Source: Macrococcoides equi (lineage in GTDB: Bacteria > Bacillota > Bacilli > Staphylococcales > Staphylococcaceae). From it: DNA of 64,000 nucleotides. Positions 43,403 to 52,371 of the stretch are shown here, in pieces; positions within the stretch are counted from its first letter, which is position 1, and every line of letters starts with the position of its first letter. The notes beneath the pieces were generated by a model, which did no database searches, had not been told where the DNA came from, and was given only the letters and a program-made list of their open reading frames with translations. A program made the translations under genes and the position numbers. Location of the stretch: assembly GCF_047425865.1 (NCBI RefSeq), contig NZ_CP179735.1. One strand, written 5' to 3'.

Positions 43403-44758
43403 TTATCTCTTTCTCAAGATAAAATAAAATGGAATCCCGATGATAACAAATGCTACACCAAGCATTGAACCAATAAAATCACTCATTAATGTACTGATGA
43501 TAATAAAGAAACCACCAAGTAATGCGATGATTGGAACGATTGGATATAAAGGTACTGAATAATCACGTTTCATACCTTTATTACGCTTTCTCAGTAAGAA
43601 GAGTCCTATAAATGCTGCACTATAGAATAAATAAATAATAAAAATACAAATCTCTGATAAATAGTCAGCATTAACGATTTTAGGAATAACGATAGTAAGT
43701 AATAATAAAACCATACTAATGACGTAAACAGCAATCAATGCTCCGATAGGAGATTTAAATCTTGGACTTACGTAACTAATCGCTTTGTCAAAAGGTAAGA
43801 GATGATCATCAGCCATTGCGAATGGAATACGTGGGAATGTCATTATCTTACCGTTTAAACATCCGAAAATAGAGATGATAACACCGATATTTACAATTTT
43901 AGAACCAAAATCTCCAAATAATATTTTTGCTGCCTCAGCTGAAGAAGTATTGCCTAGTCCTACCAATGTCTCAGCAGGAATCACACGTAATACTGCAATA
44001 TTAATTAAGACATATGCAAGTGTTACAATACCTATACCTACAAACATTGCAAGTGGCAGGTTACGTTTAGCATTCTTCATTTCCCCTGTTAAGTTTGTTA
44101 GTAGAATCCATCCGTCATAAGCAAATAAAGTTGCTAAAACTGCACGACCGAAATTAATTTCCTCCTGGTTTTTAATCAGGTTTGTTACATCATGTCCAAA
44201 CACACCTTCTTTACCCCATAATAAACCGAAGATGATGATTGCAAATACAGGAATAAGTTTACAGATTGTTGTAAATGTCTGCATTGCACCGCCTAAACCT
44301 GTCCCCATAATATTCAGGATAACCAAAAATGTAAATGCAGCAATCCCGATCCAAATCCCTAAATTAGGATTTAAGTTAAAAAAGTTTGTAACTAAAATAC
44401 CAAAAAACAGAGCAAGAGAAGCGATAACTGCCGGGCCATAGATAACCGTCTGCATCCATCCGGTTAAGAATCCCCAGAAAGGCCCGTATATATCTCTAAT
44501 ATAAGCATAGAGACCACCCGTTTTCGGTATTTGTGCCCCAACTTCTGCAATCGTAAGTCCAGCTGCTAACGTTAATATCCCCCCAACAATCCATGCCCAG
44601 ATAGCCATGTCACTAGTACCCGCATGATTAAGTACTACAGATGGTTTAACGAATACACCAGAGCCTATGATTGTACCAATTACTACAGTAATAGCTGTCC
44701 AGAAACCGATTGATTTCTCCAGTGCTTGTTCTCCGTGCTGTTTATTCATAAAGCTCAC
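43403..44758 (-). CDS. APC-superfamily amino acid permease (LAT type)
   Basis: A 451-aa protein with 12 predicted membrane helices. The family consensus near helix 1 is VVIGTIIGSGVFVKPSVVL, helix 2 starts GGILTLAAGLTIAEVGAQIP, and FAYDGWILLTNLTGEMKN forms the helix 6-7 loop. It resembles serine/threonine exchangers and LAT-type transporters. Substrate specificity cannot be assigned. It starts at ATG behind AAGGGGTGAG. Confidence 0.88.
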   Translation of the reverse strand: MSFMNKQHGEQALEKSIGFWTAITVVIGTIIGSGVFVKPSVVLNHAGTSDMAIWAWIVGGILTLAAGLTIAEVGAQIPKTGGLYAYIRDIYGPFWGFLTGWMQTVIYGPAVIASLALFFGILVTNFFNLNPNLGIWIGIAAFTFLVILNIMGTGLGGAMQTFTTICKLIPVFAIIIFGLLWGKEGVFGHDVTNLIKNQEEINFGRAVLATLFAYDGWILLTNLTGEMKNAKRNLPLAMFVGIGIVTLAYVLINIAVLRVIPAETLVGLGNTSSAEAAKILFGDFGSKIVNIGVIISIFGCLNGKIMTFPRIPFAMADDHLLPFDKAISYVSPRFKSPIGALIAVYVISMVLLLLTIVIPKIVNADYLSEICIFIIYLFYSAAFIGLFLLRKRNKGMKRDYSVPLYPIVPIIALLGGFFIIISTLMSDFIGSMLGVAFVIIGIPFYFILRKR

Positions 44759-44859
44759 CCCTTAATGTTTTCTTAATCTCAATATATCACGAAATAAAGC
44801 GCTACCAATATACTTTTTTGTAGTTGGGACTATTTTTTTATGTTTTTTTAAAATACAGG

Positions 44860-44924
44860 TTGAAAATAATTCTCAGTTTGGTATAGTGGTAATTGAAAAT
44901 GGTTCTCAATGGTAATAATTATCA
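44860..44924 (+). promoter_or_regulatory. Promoter with three Fur boxes
   Basis: Three matches to the 7-1-7 Fur box TGATAATNATTATCA: TGAAAATAATTCTCA (44861-44875, two mismatches), TGAAAATGGTTCTCA (44894-44908, three) and TGGTAATAATTATCA (44910-44924, one). They surround a promoter, TTGAAA (44860-44865) and TATAGT (44882-44887), spacer 16. The first box covers the -35 and the others lie just past the start point. Iron-dependent repression of the operon below is strongly suggested. Confidence 0.85.
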
Positions 44925-45010
44925 ATACAACTAGATATTCCGGAATAAGAGTGCACTTATTTTATGAACCATTGGCAAAATTAAATATACATAACGAAGG
45001 AGAAATAATT

Positions 45011-46048
45011 GTGAAGCGTATTTCAGTATTTTTAATCGCATTATTAGTAATGTTTACAGTAGCTGCTTGTGGCAACAAAGAAACAAAGAAAGAAACTGAG
45101 AGCAAAGATACAAATTCAGAAAGTGCAAGTACCATTGAAGTTGAAAGAACTTATTTAAAATATGGTACAAAACCAGATGGATCTGATTCAAAAGAAGTGA
45201 CTGAAAAAGTTAAAGTTCCAGTCAATCCTAAAAAGGTTGTAGTTTTTGATTATGGTACGTTAACAACGATTAAAGATTTAAAGGTTGAAGATAAAGTTGT
45301 AGGTTTACCGAAGGGTGAAAATAATTCAAGCTTACCGAAATTCTTGAGTGACTTTAAAGATAATAAATACGAGAACTTAGGAAATATGAAAGAACCAAAC
45401 TTTGAGAAAATCGCTGAGATTTCACCTGACCTTATCTTAATCAATGGTCGTCAGGCAAATACGAAAGTATTAGATGAGTTAAAGAAAGCAGCACCTGATG
45501 CGTCAGTACTTTACTCAGCGCCACAAAATGATCGCTACATTGATAGTGTGAAAGAGAATACCGAAACTTTAGGAAAAATCTTTGGTAAGGAAAAAGAAGC
45601 GAAAGATTTAAATAAAAAATTAGATGATAAAATTGCTTCAGCTAAAGTTAAAATTTCTAAAGCAAAAGAAAAAGCATTATTCTTACTTGTTAACGAAGGT
45701 GAATTATCAGTATTCGGTCCAAAAGGTCGCTACGGTTTCTTATATGAAGATTTAGGTGTTAAAACAGCTGATAAAGATATTAAACCTGATACGGGGCATG
45801 GTCAGCCAGTCAATTTTGAATATTTAAATGCTAAAAATCCTGATTTAATCTTCGCTATGGACCGTGGAGTAGCCGTTGGAGGAAAAGCGACAAGCAAACA
45901 AACATTATCAAATGACGTTGTTAAAAAAGTGAATGCAGTGAAAAATGATAAAATTGTCGATTTTGATCCATTCTTATGGTACTTAGCTGGTGGAAGTCCG
46001 ACAACAACAATTCAACAAATTGAGCAAGTTGAAGCAGCATACAAATAA
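45011..46048 (+). CDS. Siderophore ABC transporter substrate-binding lipoprotein
   Basis: A 345-aa protein starting at GTG 45011 behind AAGGAG; in-frame codons upstream lie within the operator region. The signal peptide ends in a lipobox, VAAC, so it is a membrane-anchored lipoprotein. The class III binding fold shows VVVFDYGTLTTIKDL, FEKIAEISPDLILINGRQ and a long linker helix. It resembles SstD, FatB and YclQ proteins that bind catecholate or petrobactin-type siderophores. Three Fur boxes lie upstream. Confidence 0.9.
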   Translation: MKRISVFLIALLVMFTVAACGNKETKKETESKDTNSESASTIEVERTYLKYGTKPDGSDSKEVTEKVKVPVNPKKVVVFDYGTLTTIKDLKVEDKVVGLPKGENNSSLPKFLSDFKDNKYENLGNMKEPNFEKIAEISPDLILINGRQANTKVLDELKKAAPDASVLYSAPQNDRYIDSVKENTETLGKIFGKEKEAKDLNKKLDDKIASAKVKISKAKEKALFLLVNEGELSVFGPKGRYGFLYEDLGVKTADKDIKPDTGHGQPVNFEYLNAKNPDLIFAMDRGVAVGGKATSKQTLSNDVVKKVNAVKNDKIVDFDPFLWYLAGGSPTTTIQQIEQVEAAYK

Positions 46049-46068
46049 AGATAACAAGACTATATTTT

Positions 46069-46101
46069 GAGGGTCAGATAAATTGAATTTATCTCACCCT
46101 C
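46069..46101 (+). terminator. Hairpin after the binding-protein gene
   Basis: GAGGGTCAGATAAA pairs with TTTATCTCACCCTC with one mismatch. Only a short T-run follows. It may partially end transcripts so that the binding protein is made in excess over the permease. Confidence 0.6.
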
Positions 46102-46140
46102 TTTAGTCCGTTTTAAGTATAAATTTGTTAGGAGCTTATT

Positions 46141-47097
46141 ATGAAGATACTATATGCCAGTCTCACACTCTTAATATTGTCAGTAACATCGATGTTCATC
46201 GGTGTAGTAGAGATTACACCGAAAAGTTTAATGCATTTAACCGAGAACCAATTGAACGTTTTATTAAATAGTAGATTCCCACGTACATTATCTATTATCT
46301 TAGCTGGAGCAGCTTTAAGTGTTGCCGGATTACTCATGCAACAACTAACACGTAATAAGTTTGTATCTCCAACTACTGCCGGAACGATGGATTTCGCAAA
46401 GCTTGGCGTGCTTGTATCAATGATTTTTTTTGCTGAAGTACATATCTTAATCAAACTTGCCATGAGTATATTGTCAGCTGTACTTGGGACGTTAGCATTT
46501 ATGTGGATTGTGAAGAAGATTAAATACAAAGATGCAATTTTTATACCACTTGTCGGTTTGATGCTTGGAAATATTGTTTCAAGTATTGCAACATTCTTGG
46601 CGTTACGCTTCAATGTTATACAAAGTTTATCGAACTTTTTCGTAGGTGATTTCTCGATGATCACGAAAGGTCGTTACGAAGTACTGATCTTAATTGTACC
46701 CATGGTGATTCTTGTTTATGTATTTGCACATCACTTTACGATTGTCGGTATGGGTGAGTCATTTAGTAAGAATTTAGGGATATCATATGAAAAAATGATG
46801 TATTTAGGTGTAGTCATAGCAGCGGTTGTATCTGCAACAGTGGTTGTTACAATTGGTGTTCTACCATTCCTTGGGCTAATTGTTCCAAATATTGTTGCAA
46901 TCTATGCGGGAGACCATTTAGAACGTGCTGTACCCTATACCGCTTTACTGGGTGCAATTATAGTTATGGTAGCTGATATTTTCAGTCGCCTGATTATATT
47001 CCCATACGAGATTCCAATTGGATTAACTCTAGGGATTCTTGGCAGTATTGTATTTTTAATGATTTTACTGAAAAGGAGAAATTCATATGCATCCTAA
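46141..47097 (+). CDS. Siderophore ABC transporter permease 1
   Basis: A 318-aa FecCD-family permease with about nine to ten membrane segments. It carries NSRFPRTLSIILAGAALSVA, MQQLTRNKFVSPTTAGTMDF (the conserved region after helix 2) and the late GVLPFLGLIVPNIV motif. It resembles SstA/YclN. AGGAG precedes the ATG. Its end overlaps the second permease by 11 bases. Confidence 0.92.
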   Translation: MKILYASLTLLILSVTSMFIGVVEITPKSLMHLTENQLNVLLNSRFPRTLSIILAGAALSVAGLLMQQLTRNKFVSPTTAGTMDFAKLGVLVSMIFFAEVHILIKLAMSILSAVLGTLAFMWIVKKIKYKDAIFIPLVGLMLGNIVSSIATFLALRFNVIQSLSNFFVGDFSMITKGRYEVLILIVPMVILVYVFAHHFTIVGMGESFSKNLGISYEKMMYLGVVIAAVVSATVVVTIGVLPFLGLIVPNIVAIYAGDHLERAVPYTALLGAIIVMVADIFSRLIIFPYEIPIGLTLGILGSIVFLMILLKRRNSYAS

Positions 47098-48040
47098 TAC
47101 GAAGAAAATCATGATGTTAATCCTCGTAACAGTGATGCTAATCACTGGATTTATCCTTATACAACTTAATTTTAATGCACTTAATTATTTATTGCCGACA
47201 CGTATTCGAAAGGTTATTGCGATTATTCTGGTAGGTGCTGCAATTGGTGTGTCATCTCTTATCTTTCAGACGATTACTGAGAATAATCTATTGACGCCAT
47301 CTGTCATTGGTTTGGATGCTGTATATTTATTTCTTCAGACGATGATTATCTTTATCTTTGGACAAATGGGAGACCAAATCTTTAATGTATATACGAATTT
47401 CGCATTATCAGTGGTTTGTATGATAATTTTTACATTAATACTATTTAGACTGGTCTTTAAAAAATCGACTTCAGTATATTTCGTTTTATTATTTGGTTTA
47501 GTAATGGGTACTTTCTTCCAGAGTTTATCAAGCTTTATGAATATGGTTATGAATCCGGATGATTTTCTTTTAGTTCAAGATAAACTTTTTGCAAGCTTCA
47601 ATACTGTAAACGAAAAATTATTGCTGATTAGTGCTATCATCATATTATTTTCATTGTTATATATTTATAAAAATAATTATCGCCTGGATGTACTTAGGCT
47701 AGGAAAAGATCATGCGATTAACTTAGGGGTAGATGTTAGTAACCTTACAAAAGTGATGCTATTAATTGTATCAATCCTTGTAAGTGTATCGACAGCGCTT
47801 GTTGGACCAATTACATTCTTAGGGATTATCGTGTGCAACATCGCTTACCAATATTTAAATACGTATAGACACCGCCCATTAGTAATTGCAACAATTCTTA
47901 TTTCCATCATTACATTATTGATTGGCCAGATGGCGAATCAGTATTTATTTGAAGGCAGCTCTGAAATCACGATTATGATTAACTTATTCGGTGGAATTTA
48001 CTTCATCTACCTATTATTTAAGGAGGGTGCACATGATTAA
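47087..48040 (+). CDS. Siderophore ABC transporter permease 2
   Basis: A 317-aa FecCD-family protein related to SstB/YclO. It shows PTRIRKVIAIILVGAAIGVS, the ENNLLTPSVIGLDA segment and the late VGPITFLGIIVCNIAYQY. It would pair with the first permease to form the membrane channel. Its stop overlaps the ATPase start. Confidence 0.92.
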   Translation: MHPNTKKIMMLILVTVMLITGFILIQLNFNALNYLLPTRIRKVIAIILVGAAIGVSSLIFQTITENNLLTPSVIGLDAVYLFLQTMIIFIFGQMGDQIFNVYTNFALSVVCMIIFTLILFRLVFKKSTSVYFVLLFGLVMGTFFQSLSSFMNMVMNPDDFLLVQDKLFASFNTVNEKLLLISAIIILFSLLYIYKNNYRLDVLRLGKDHAINLGVDVSNLTKVMLLIVSILVSVSTALVGPITFLGIIVCNIAYQYLNTYRHRPLVIATILISIITLLIGQMANQYLFEGSSEITIMINLFGGIYFIYLLFKEGAHD

Positions 48041-48845
48041 CGCAAAACATATTTATAAAACTATCGGTAAAAAAGAGATTCTAAAAAACGTTTCAGCAAC
48101 AATCAATAAAGGTAAGATTACTGCGATTATCGGGCCGAATGGTGCCGGGAAGTCAACATTGTTATCAGCAATTACACGTTTGTCAGACTTTGATAGCGGT
48201 GAAGTGTTACTAGATGACAAACCACTAAACAAGATGAAATCTGAAGATATAGCGATGCAACTTGCTGTACTGAAGCAAAGTAACCATACGAATTTGAAGA
48301 TCACAGTTCGTGAACTTGTTAACTTCGGTAGATTTCCGTATTCAAAAGGGCGACTGACAAAAGAAGATAAACGTATTGTAGATGAAGCATTGGAATATCT
48401 TTCGCTGGAAGAAATTCAGAACCGTTTTGTCGATGAACTAAGTGGGGGTCAGAAACAACGTGCTTATATTGCCATGACGCTAGCACAGGATACGGATTAC
48501 ATCTTTTTAGACGAACCTTTAAACAACCTGGATATGAAACATTCTGTTCAAATGATGCAGTTGTTACGACGTTTAGTCCGTGAGAAAAATAAAACAATCG
48601 TTATTGTAATTCACGATATTAACTTTGCATCGTGTTATGCTGATGATATCATTGCACTTAAAGATGGAGAAGTGTTACTTGAAGGGCCGAAAGAAGACGT
48701 CATTACAACTGAGAAATTGAAAGCGGTATATGACATGGATATTAATATTGAATGTATCTTTGGTCAGCAGATCTGTGTATACTTTGATGATGAGAACATG
48801 ACCGTTGATGAATTTATTGAAGAAGTGCAGGTAGTAAATCAATAG
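48033..48845 (+). CDS. Siderophore ABC transporter ATPase
   Basis: A 270-aa ATPase starting at ATG 48033 behind AAGGAGGG. Walker A is IIGPNGAGKSTLLSAI, the Q-loop lies at LAVLKQSNH, the signature is ELSGGQKQRAYIAMTLAQ, Walker B is DYIFLDEPLNNLD and the H-loop is IVIHDINFA. It powers import of ferric siderophore and resembles SstC/YclP. Confidence 0.95.
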   Translation: MINAKHIYKTIGKKEILKNVSATINKGKITAIIGPNGAGKSTLLSAITRLSDFDSGEVLLDDKPLNKMKSEDIAMQLAVLKQSNHTNLKITVRELVNFGRFPYSKGRLTKEDKRIVDEALEYLSLEEIQNRFVDELSGGQKQRAYIAMTLAQDTDYIFLDEPLNNLDMKHSVQMMQLLRRLVREKNKTIVIVIHDINFASCYADDIIALKDGEVLLEGPKEDVITTEKLKAVYDMDINIECIFGQQICVYFDDENMTVDEFIEEVQVVNQ

Positions 48846-48855
48846 AAAAGAGACG

Positions 48856-49008
48856 ATGCAAAGTGAAAAATCTATAAAAGTTGATGGCAAAACAATGCAT
48901 TATTTTTTAAACGACCATCGCAGATTTAAAAGTATTGATGACCAAAATGTATCTGGACACAAATCTATGCTACATAATGACGGTATGCTACAAGTTATCG
49001 TAAAATAA
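48856..49008 (+). CDS. 50-aa protein at the end of the iron operon, unknown
   Basis: An ORF of 50 codons beginning MQSEKSIKVDGKTMHYFLND and ending LQVIVK. It starts 11 bases after the ATPase stop with a weak AAAAGAGA site, and its stop lies in the first base pairs of the operon terminator. That placement argues it is the last gene of the Fur-controlled transcript. It contains several histidines and charged residues but no signal peptide or known motif. Confidence 0.6.
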   Translation: MQSEKSIKVDGKTMHYFLNDHRRFKSIDDQNVSGHKSMLHNDGMLQVIVK

Positions 49009-49034
49009 ACACAACCGAGTTGGTTGTGTTTTTT
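49007..49034 (+). terminator. Terminator of the iron operon
   Basis: AAACACAACC (49007-49016) pairs with GGTTGTGTTT (49022-49031), followed by T residues. Confidence 0.9.
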
Positions 49035-49092
49035 TGATGATTTTGGTAACAGTTACGCCTATTTAGGTATACCAACCGTGCACAATATCCAA

Positions 49093-49119
49093 TAAAAAAA
49101 ACGACCTCAAACTGAGGTC
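49093..49119 (-). terminator. Terminator of hemQ (minus strand)
   Basis: GACCTCA and TGAGGTC around a three-base loop; the minus strand continues into a run of T. Confidence 0.85.
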
Positions 49120-49128
49120 ATCCATATA

Positions 49129-49878
49129 TTAAACAGTAAATAATCCTTGTAAATCTTCTGATTTCAAAATGTTACCTACATAGAAAGAACCGAATTCACC
49201 GTAACGCGCTGATACTTCATCAAAACGCATTTCATAAACTAATTTTTTAAACTGTAATACGTCATCTGAGAACAATGTCACGCCCCACTCATAGTCGTCA
49301 AAACCAACTGAGCCAGTGATAAATTGTTTAACAATACCAGCATAACCACGACCGATCATACCATGTGAACGCATTAGACCTTTACGGTGATCCATATCTA
49401 ACATATACCAGTTATCTTCACCTTGGCGGCGTTTATCCATTGGGTAGAAACATACATATTCAGAACGTGGTAATTCCGGATATAATCTCGCTTTAATGTG
49501 TGGGTTTTCATAAGGATCTTCGTCAGAACCTTGTGCAAGATAGTTACTTAATTCAATTACTGAAACATATGAATATGTTGGAATTAAGTAGTCGCGAATT
49601 GATAGTTTGTTGAATTCAGTTTCAACTGCTGTTAATTCTTTCATTTCAGGACGTAACATCCAGAGCATTAAGTCAGCCTTTTGACCAGTAATATTATAAA
49701 GTGCGTAAGACCCTTTTTTCGCTACGTGGTTTTCTTCTAATTTATTAATAAAATTTTGTAATTCTTCAACCATTTTTGTGCGGTCTTCAGTTTCTACTAA
49801 TTTTAAACTTGTAAAGTCAATGGCATAAAATAAGTGCAGGCTGTACCAGCCATCTAAAGTTTTTGCTGCTTCATTCAT
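49129..49878 (-). CDS. hemQ: Coproheme decarboxylase HemQ
   Basis: A 249-aa protein of the chlorite-dismutase-like family. The redox tyrosine Tyr145 and Lys149 lie in YVCFYPMDKRR, and His172 in LMRSHGMIGRGYAG is the expected heme ligand; numbering coincides with staphylococcal HemQ. It converts iron-coproporphyrin III to heme b, the last step of the Gram-positive coproporphyrin pathway. It is transcribed divergently from pta. Confidence 0.95.
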   Translation of the reverse strand: MNEAAKTLDGWYSLHLFYAIDFTSLKLVETEDRTKMVEELQNFINKLEENHVAKKGSYALYNITGQKADLMLWMLRPEMKELTAVETEFNKLSIRDYLIPTYSYVSVIELSNYLAQGSDEDPYENPHIKARLYPELPRSEYVCFYPMDKRRQGEDNWYMLDMDHRKGLMRSHGMIGRGYAGIVKQFITGSVGFDDYEWGVTLFSDDVLQFKKLVYEMRFDEVSARYGEFGSFYVGNILKSEDLQGLFTV

Positions 49879-49896
49879 TATTCATCTCTCCTCTAA

Positions 49897-49911
49897 TTGT
49901 AATCACTATCA
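49897..49911 (-). promoter_or_regulatory. Weak Fur/PerR-like box upstream of hemQ
   Basis: On the minus strand TGATAGTGATTACAA matches 11 of 14 fixed positions of TGATAATNATTATCA. It lies about 20 bases before the hemQ start. The match is weak and may be chance in AT-rich sequence. Confidence 0.25.
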
Positions 49912-49963
49912 TTTTATCATATATGTATTCATATGACTCCTGAAGAAATTATAAATTGATGAC

Positions 49964-49992
49964 GTGTAATTTACACAAAAAGAGTCTATAAT
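49964..49992 (+). promoter_or_regulatory. pta promoter with palindrome at the -35 region
   Basis: TATAAT at 49987-49992 is a perfect -10, but there is no good -35. The expected place is occupied by GTGTAATTTACAC (49964-49976), a palindrome with six-base arms around one T. This looks like an operator or activator site controlling pta. Confidence 0.5.
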
Positions 49993-50030
49993 GGTTTGTG
50001 GGGATGAATTAAAATATTCAGGAGGCTATT

Positions 50031-51020
50031 ATGGCTAAATTATTAGATGTATTAAACGAAAAACTTTCAGGTAAAAATGTAAAGATTGTATTACCAGAAG
50101 GAACAGATGAGCGTGTATTACAAGCAGCAGTGGAATTACACAAAGGTGACAAAGTATCACCAATCGTTTTAGGTAACGTTGAAGAAATTAAAGCTCTTGC
50201 TGAAAAGTTAAACGTTTCAATCGAAGGTATTGAAGTGATTGACCCAACTACAAGTGAATTACGCGAAGAGTTAATCGCTAAATTCGTTGAACGTCGTAAA
50301 GGTAAAGCAACTGAAGAACAAGCGCAAACAATGTTAAACGATCCAAACTACTTCGGTACTATGTTAGTTTACACTGATCGTGCTGCCGGGCTTGTATCAG
50401 GTGCTGCACATTCAACAGCTGACACTGTACGTCCTGCATTACAAATCATCAAAACTAAACCAGGCGTTTCTCGTACATCAGGTGTGTTCTTCATGATTCG
50501 TGAAGATGAGCAATACTTAATGGGTGATTGTGCTATCAACCCAACTTTAGATGCGCAAGCATTAGCTGAAATCGGTATCGAATCTGCAAAAACAGCAAAA
50601 GCATTCGGTATGGAACCTAAAGTTGCTATGTTAAGCTTCTCTACAAAAGGTTCAGCGAAAACACCTGAAACTGAAAAAGTTGTTGAAGCTACAAAATTAG
50701 CTCAAGAAAAATTAGCATCTGAATCTGATTTAGCAGGCGTAGTGATTGACGGAGAATTCCAATTTGACGCTGCATTCGTACCATCAGTAGCAGCTAAAAA
50801 AGCACCAGAATCACCAATTCAAGGTGACGCAAACGTATTCGTATTCCCAAGTTTAGAAGCGGGTAATATCGGCTACAAAATTGCGCAACGTTTAGGTGGA
50901 TTTGATGCGGTTGGACCAATCTTACAAGGGTTAAACGCACCTGTGAATGATTTATCACGTGGATGTTCAACTGAAGACGTTGTATCATTATCAATCATCA
51001 CTGCAGCGCAATCTTTATAA
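50031..51020 (+). CDS. pta: Phosphate acetyltransferase
   Basis: A 329-aa enzyme opening MAKLLDVLNEKLSGKNVKIV. It shows LPEGTDERVLQAA, AAGLVSGAAHSTADTVRPAL and the catalytic-site region PVNDLSRGCSTEDVVSLSII. It interconverts acetyl-CoA and acetyl phosphate in overflow metabolism. It starts behind AGGAGG. lipL follows after three bases. Confidence 0.97.
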   Translation: MAKLLDVLNEKLSGKNVKIVLPEGTDERVLQAAVELHKGDKVSPIVLGNVEEIKALAEKLNVSIEGIEVIDPTTSELREELIAKFVERRKGKATEEQAQTMLNDPNYFGTMLVYTDRAAGLVSGAAHSTADTVRPALQIIKTKPGVSRTSGVFFMIREDEQYLMGDCAINPTLDAQALAEIGIESAKTAKAFGMEPKVAMLSFSTKGSAKTPETEKVVEATKLAQEKLASESDLAGVVIDGEFQFDAAFVPSVAAKKAPESPIQGDANVFVFPSLEAGNIGYKIAQRLGGFDAVGPILQGLNAPVNDLSRGCSTEDVVSLSIITAAQSL

Positions 51021-51023
51021 TAG

Positions 51024-51863
51024 ATGACAAAGTCAATTTTTGAAGAAAATTGGCAATATGTTGATCATACGCGAGGACTGCAGCCGATGCAGTCCTTTGC
51101 TTTTGATGATATGTATTGTCATTTAAATGGTCAGGAGAATCATGACAGTGTGGTACGCACATGGATTCATGACCATGTTGTTATTCTTGGTATTCATGAC
51201 GCACGCCTACCATACATTGCAGAAGGCATTGACTTTCTAAATAACCATGGATACGGTGCGATTGTACGTAACTCTGGTGGACTGGGCGTAGTATTAGATG
51301 CGGGTGTTTTAAATATTTCTCTTATATTCCCTGGAGAAATAACATTCTCTATCGATGCAGGTTACGAATATATGTATGAGCTGATTCAGGAAATGTTTAA
51401 AGGATATCATAAGCATATTGAAGCTAAAGAGATTGTTCATTCCTATTGTCCAGGTAGTTATGACTTAAGTATTGATAATAAGAAATTTGCTGGTATATCA
51501 CAGCGCCGTGTAAAGAATGGAATTGCAGTACAAATTTATCTGTGTGTTGAAGGCAGTGGCGCAGAGCGTGCTGAACTGATGCGTGAGTTTTATAAGGTTG
51601 CGCGTCGTGGTGAGGAGACAAAATTTACGTATCCGGAAATAGAGCCGGAATGTATGGCAAGCTTGTCTGAACTACTAGGTGTAGAGTTTACAGTTGATGA
51701 AGTTATCTTCAAGTTATTGTATGCAATGAAAGATTTAGGCGCAACTTTATCAAATAATGAGATGACAGATGATATGTGGACGTTGTATAATAATTACTTC
51801 GAACGCATGACTGAACGAAACGCAAAAATAAAAATCAATCAAGGTGGTGAATCAAATGCGTAA
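51024..51863 (+). CDS. lipL: Octanoyl-[GcvH]:protein N-octanoyltransferase
   Basis: A 279-aa lipoate/biotin ligase-fold protein. It contains WIHDHVVILGIHDARLPYI, IVRNSGGLGVVLDAGVLNIS and SYCPGSYDLSIDNKKFAGIS, placing the catalytic cysteine at residue 142 and the conserved lysine at 153/154. LipL moves octanoyl groups from GcvH to other lipoyl-dependent enzymes. No ribosome-binding site is seen before its ATG. It probably relies on coupling to pta translation, whose stop lies three bases upstream. Confidence 0.92.
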   Translation: MTKSIFEENWQYVDHTRGLQPMQSFAFDDMYCHLNGQENHDSVVRTWIHDHVVILGIHDARLPYIAEGIDFLNNHGYGAIVRNSGGLGVVLDAGVLNISLIFPGEITFSIDAGYEYMYELIQEMFKGYHKHIEAKEIVHSYCPGSYDLSIDNKKFAGISQRRVKNGIAVQIYLCVEGSGAERAELMREFYKVARRGEETKFTYPEIEPECMASLSELLGVEFTVDEVIFKLLYAMKDLGATLSNNEMTDDMWTLYNNYFERMTERNAKIKINQGGESNA

Positions 51864-52182
51864 TAAGTTTCAAGTATGCGATGATTGCCAGGGTGTGTGT
51901 CTTAGAACATTACTGCCGAAATTAGAGAAGTTAGATCCAGATGCTGAAGTAGAAATCGCATGCCAATCTTACTGCGGACCAGGTAGACGAAAAACTTTCG
52001 CATTTGTAAATAACCGCCCTCTGGCAGCAGCAACTGAAGAAGAATTACTTGAGAAAGTAAAGAAACGTTTAGCGCAGAAACGTGACCCTGAAGAGGAAGC
52101 AAGACTTGCAAAACGTAACGCAGAACGTAAACGTCGATTAGACGAACAGAATGCGAAGTTGAAAGAGAAATTGAATAGGTAA
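51856..52182 (+). CDS. DUF1450 (YuzB-like) cysteine-rich protein
   Basis: A 108-aa protein starting at ATG 51856, behind AAGGTGG and overlapping the lipL stop by eight bases. Cysteines are arranged as CDDCQGVC near the start and CQSYCGPGRRKTFAFVNN, the DUF1450 pattern, which may bind metal. A charged helical tail from about residue 65 is longer than in the short YuzB members. Function is unknown. Confidence 0.82.
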   Translation: MRNKFQVCDDCQGVCLRTLLPKLEKLDPDAEVEIACQSYCGPGRRKTFAFVNNRPLAAATEEELLEKVKKRLAQKRDPEEEARLAKRNAERKRRLDEQNAKLKEKLNR

Positions 52183-52212
52183 GAGAGGCTGTCGAAAGCT
52201 GTTTAGAAGATG

Positions 52213-52242
52213 AGATCAGGATAGAGTTCCTGGTCTTTTTTT
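52213..52242 (+). terminator. Terminator after the pta-lipL operon
   Basis: AGATCAGGA (52213-52221) pairs with TCCTGGTCT (52228-52236), including one G-T pair, and is followed by seven T residues. Confidence 0.82.
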
Positions 52243-52371
52243 GTTGCTTGCTTAATCCTCTTTACAATCCTACATACTTCTTTAATGTAAATTTACATGA
52301 GTTTAATATCCCTTTGATAAGATGAATTTGTATAACTATAAGGTCGAATTATTAGAAGGGTGGAACGATTC

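Noticed and set aside
44759..44860. cre-like palindrome AGCGCT upstream of the amino-acid permease
   Set aside because: It matches only about seven of ten fixed CcpA positions, too weak to call in AT-rich DNA.
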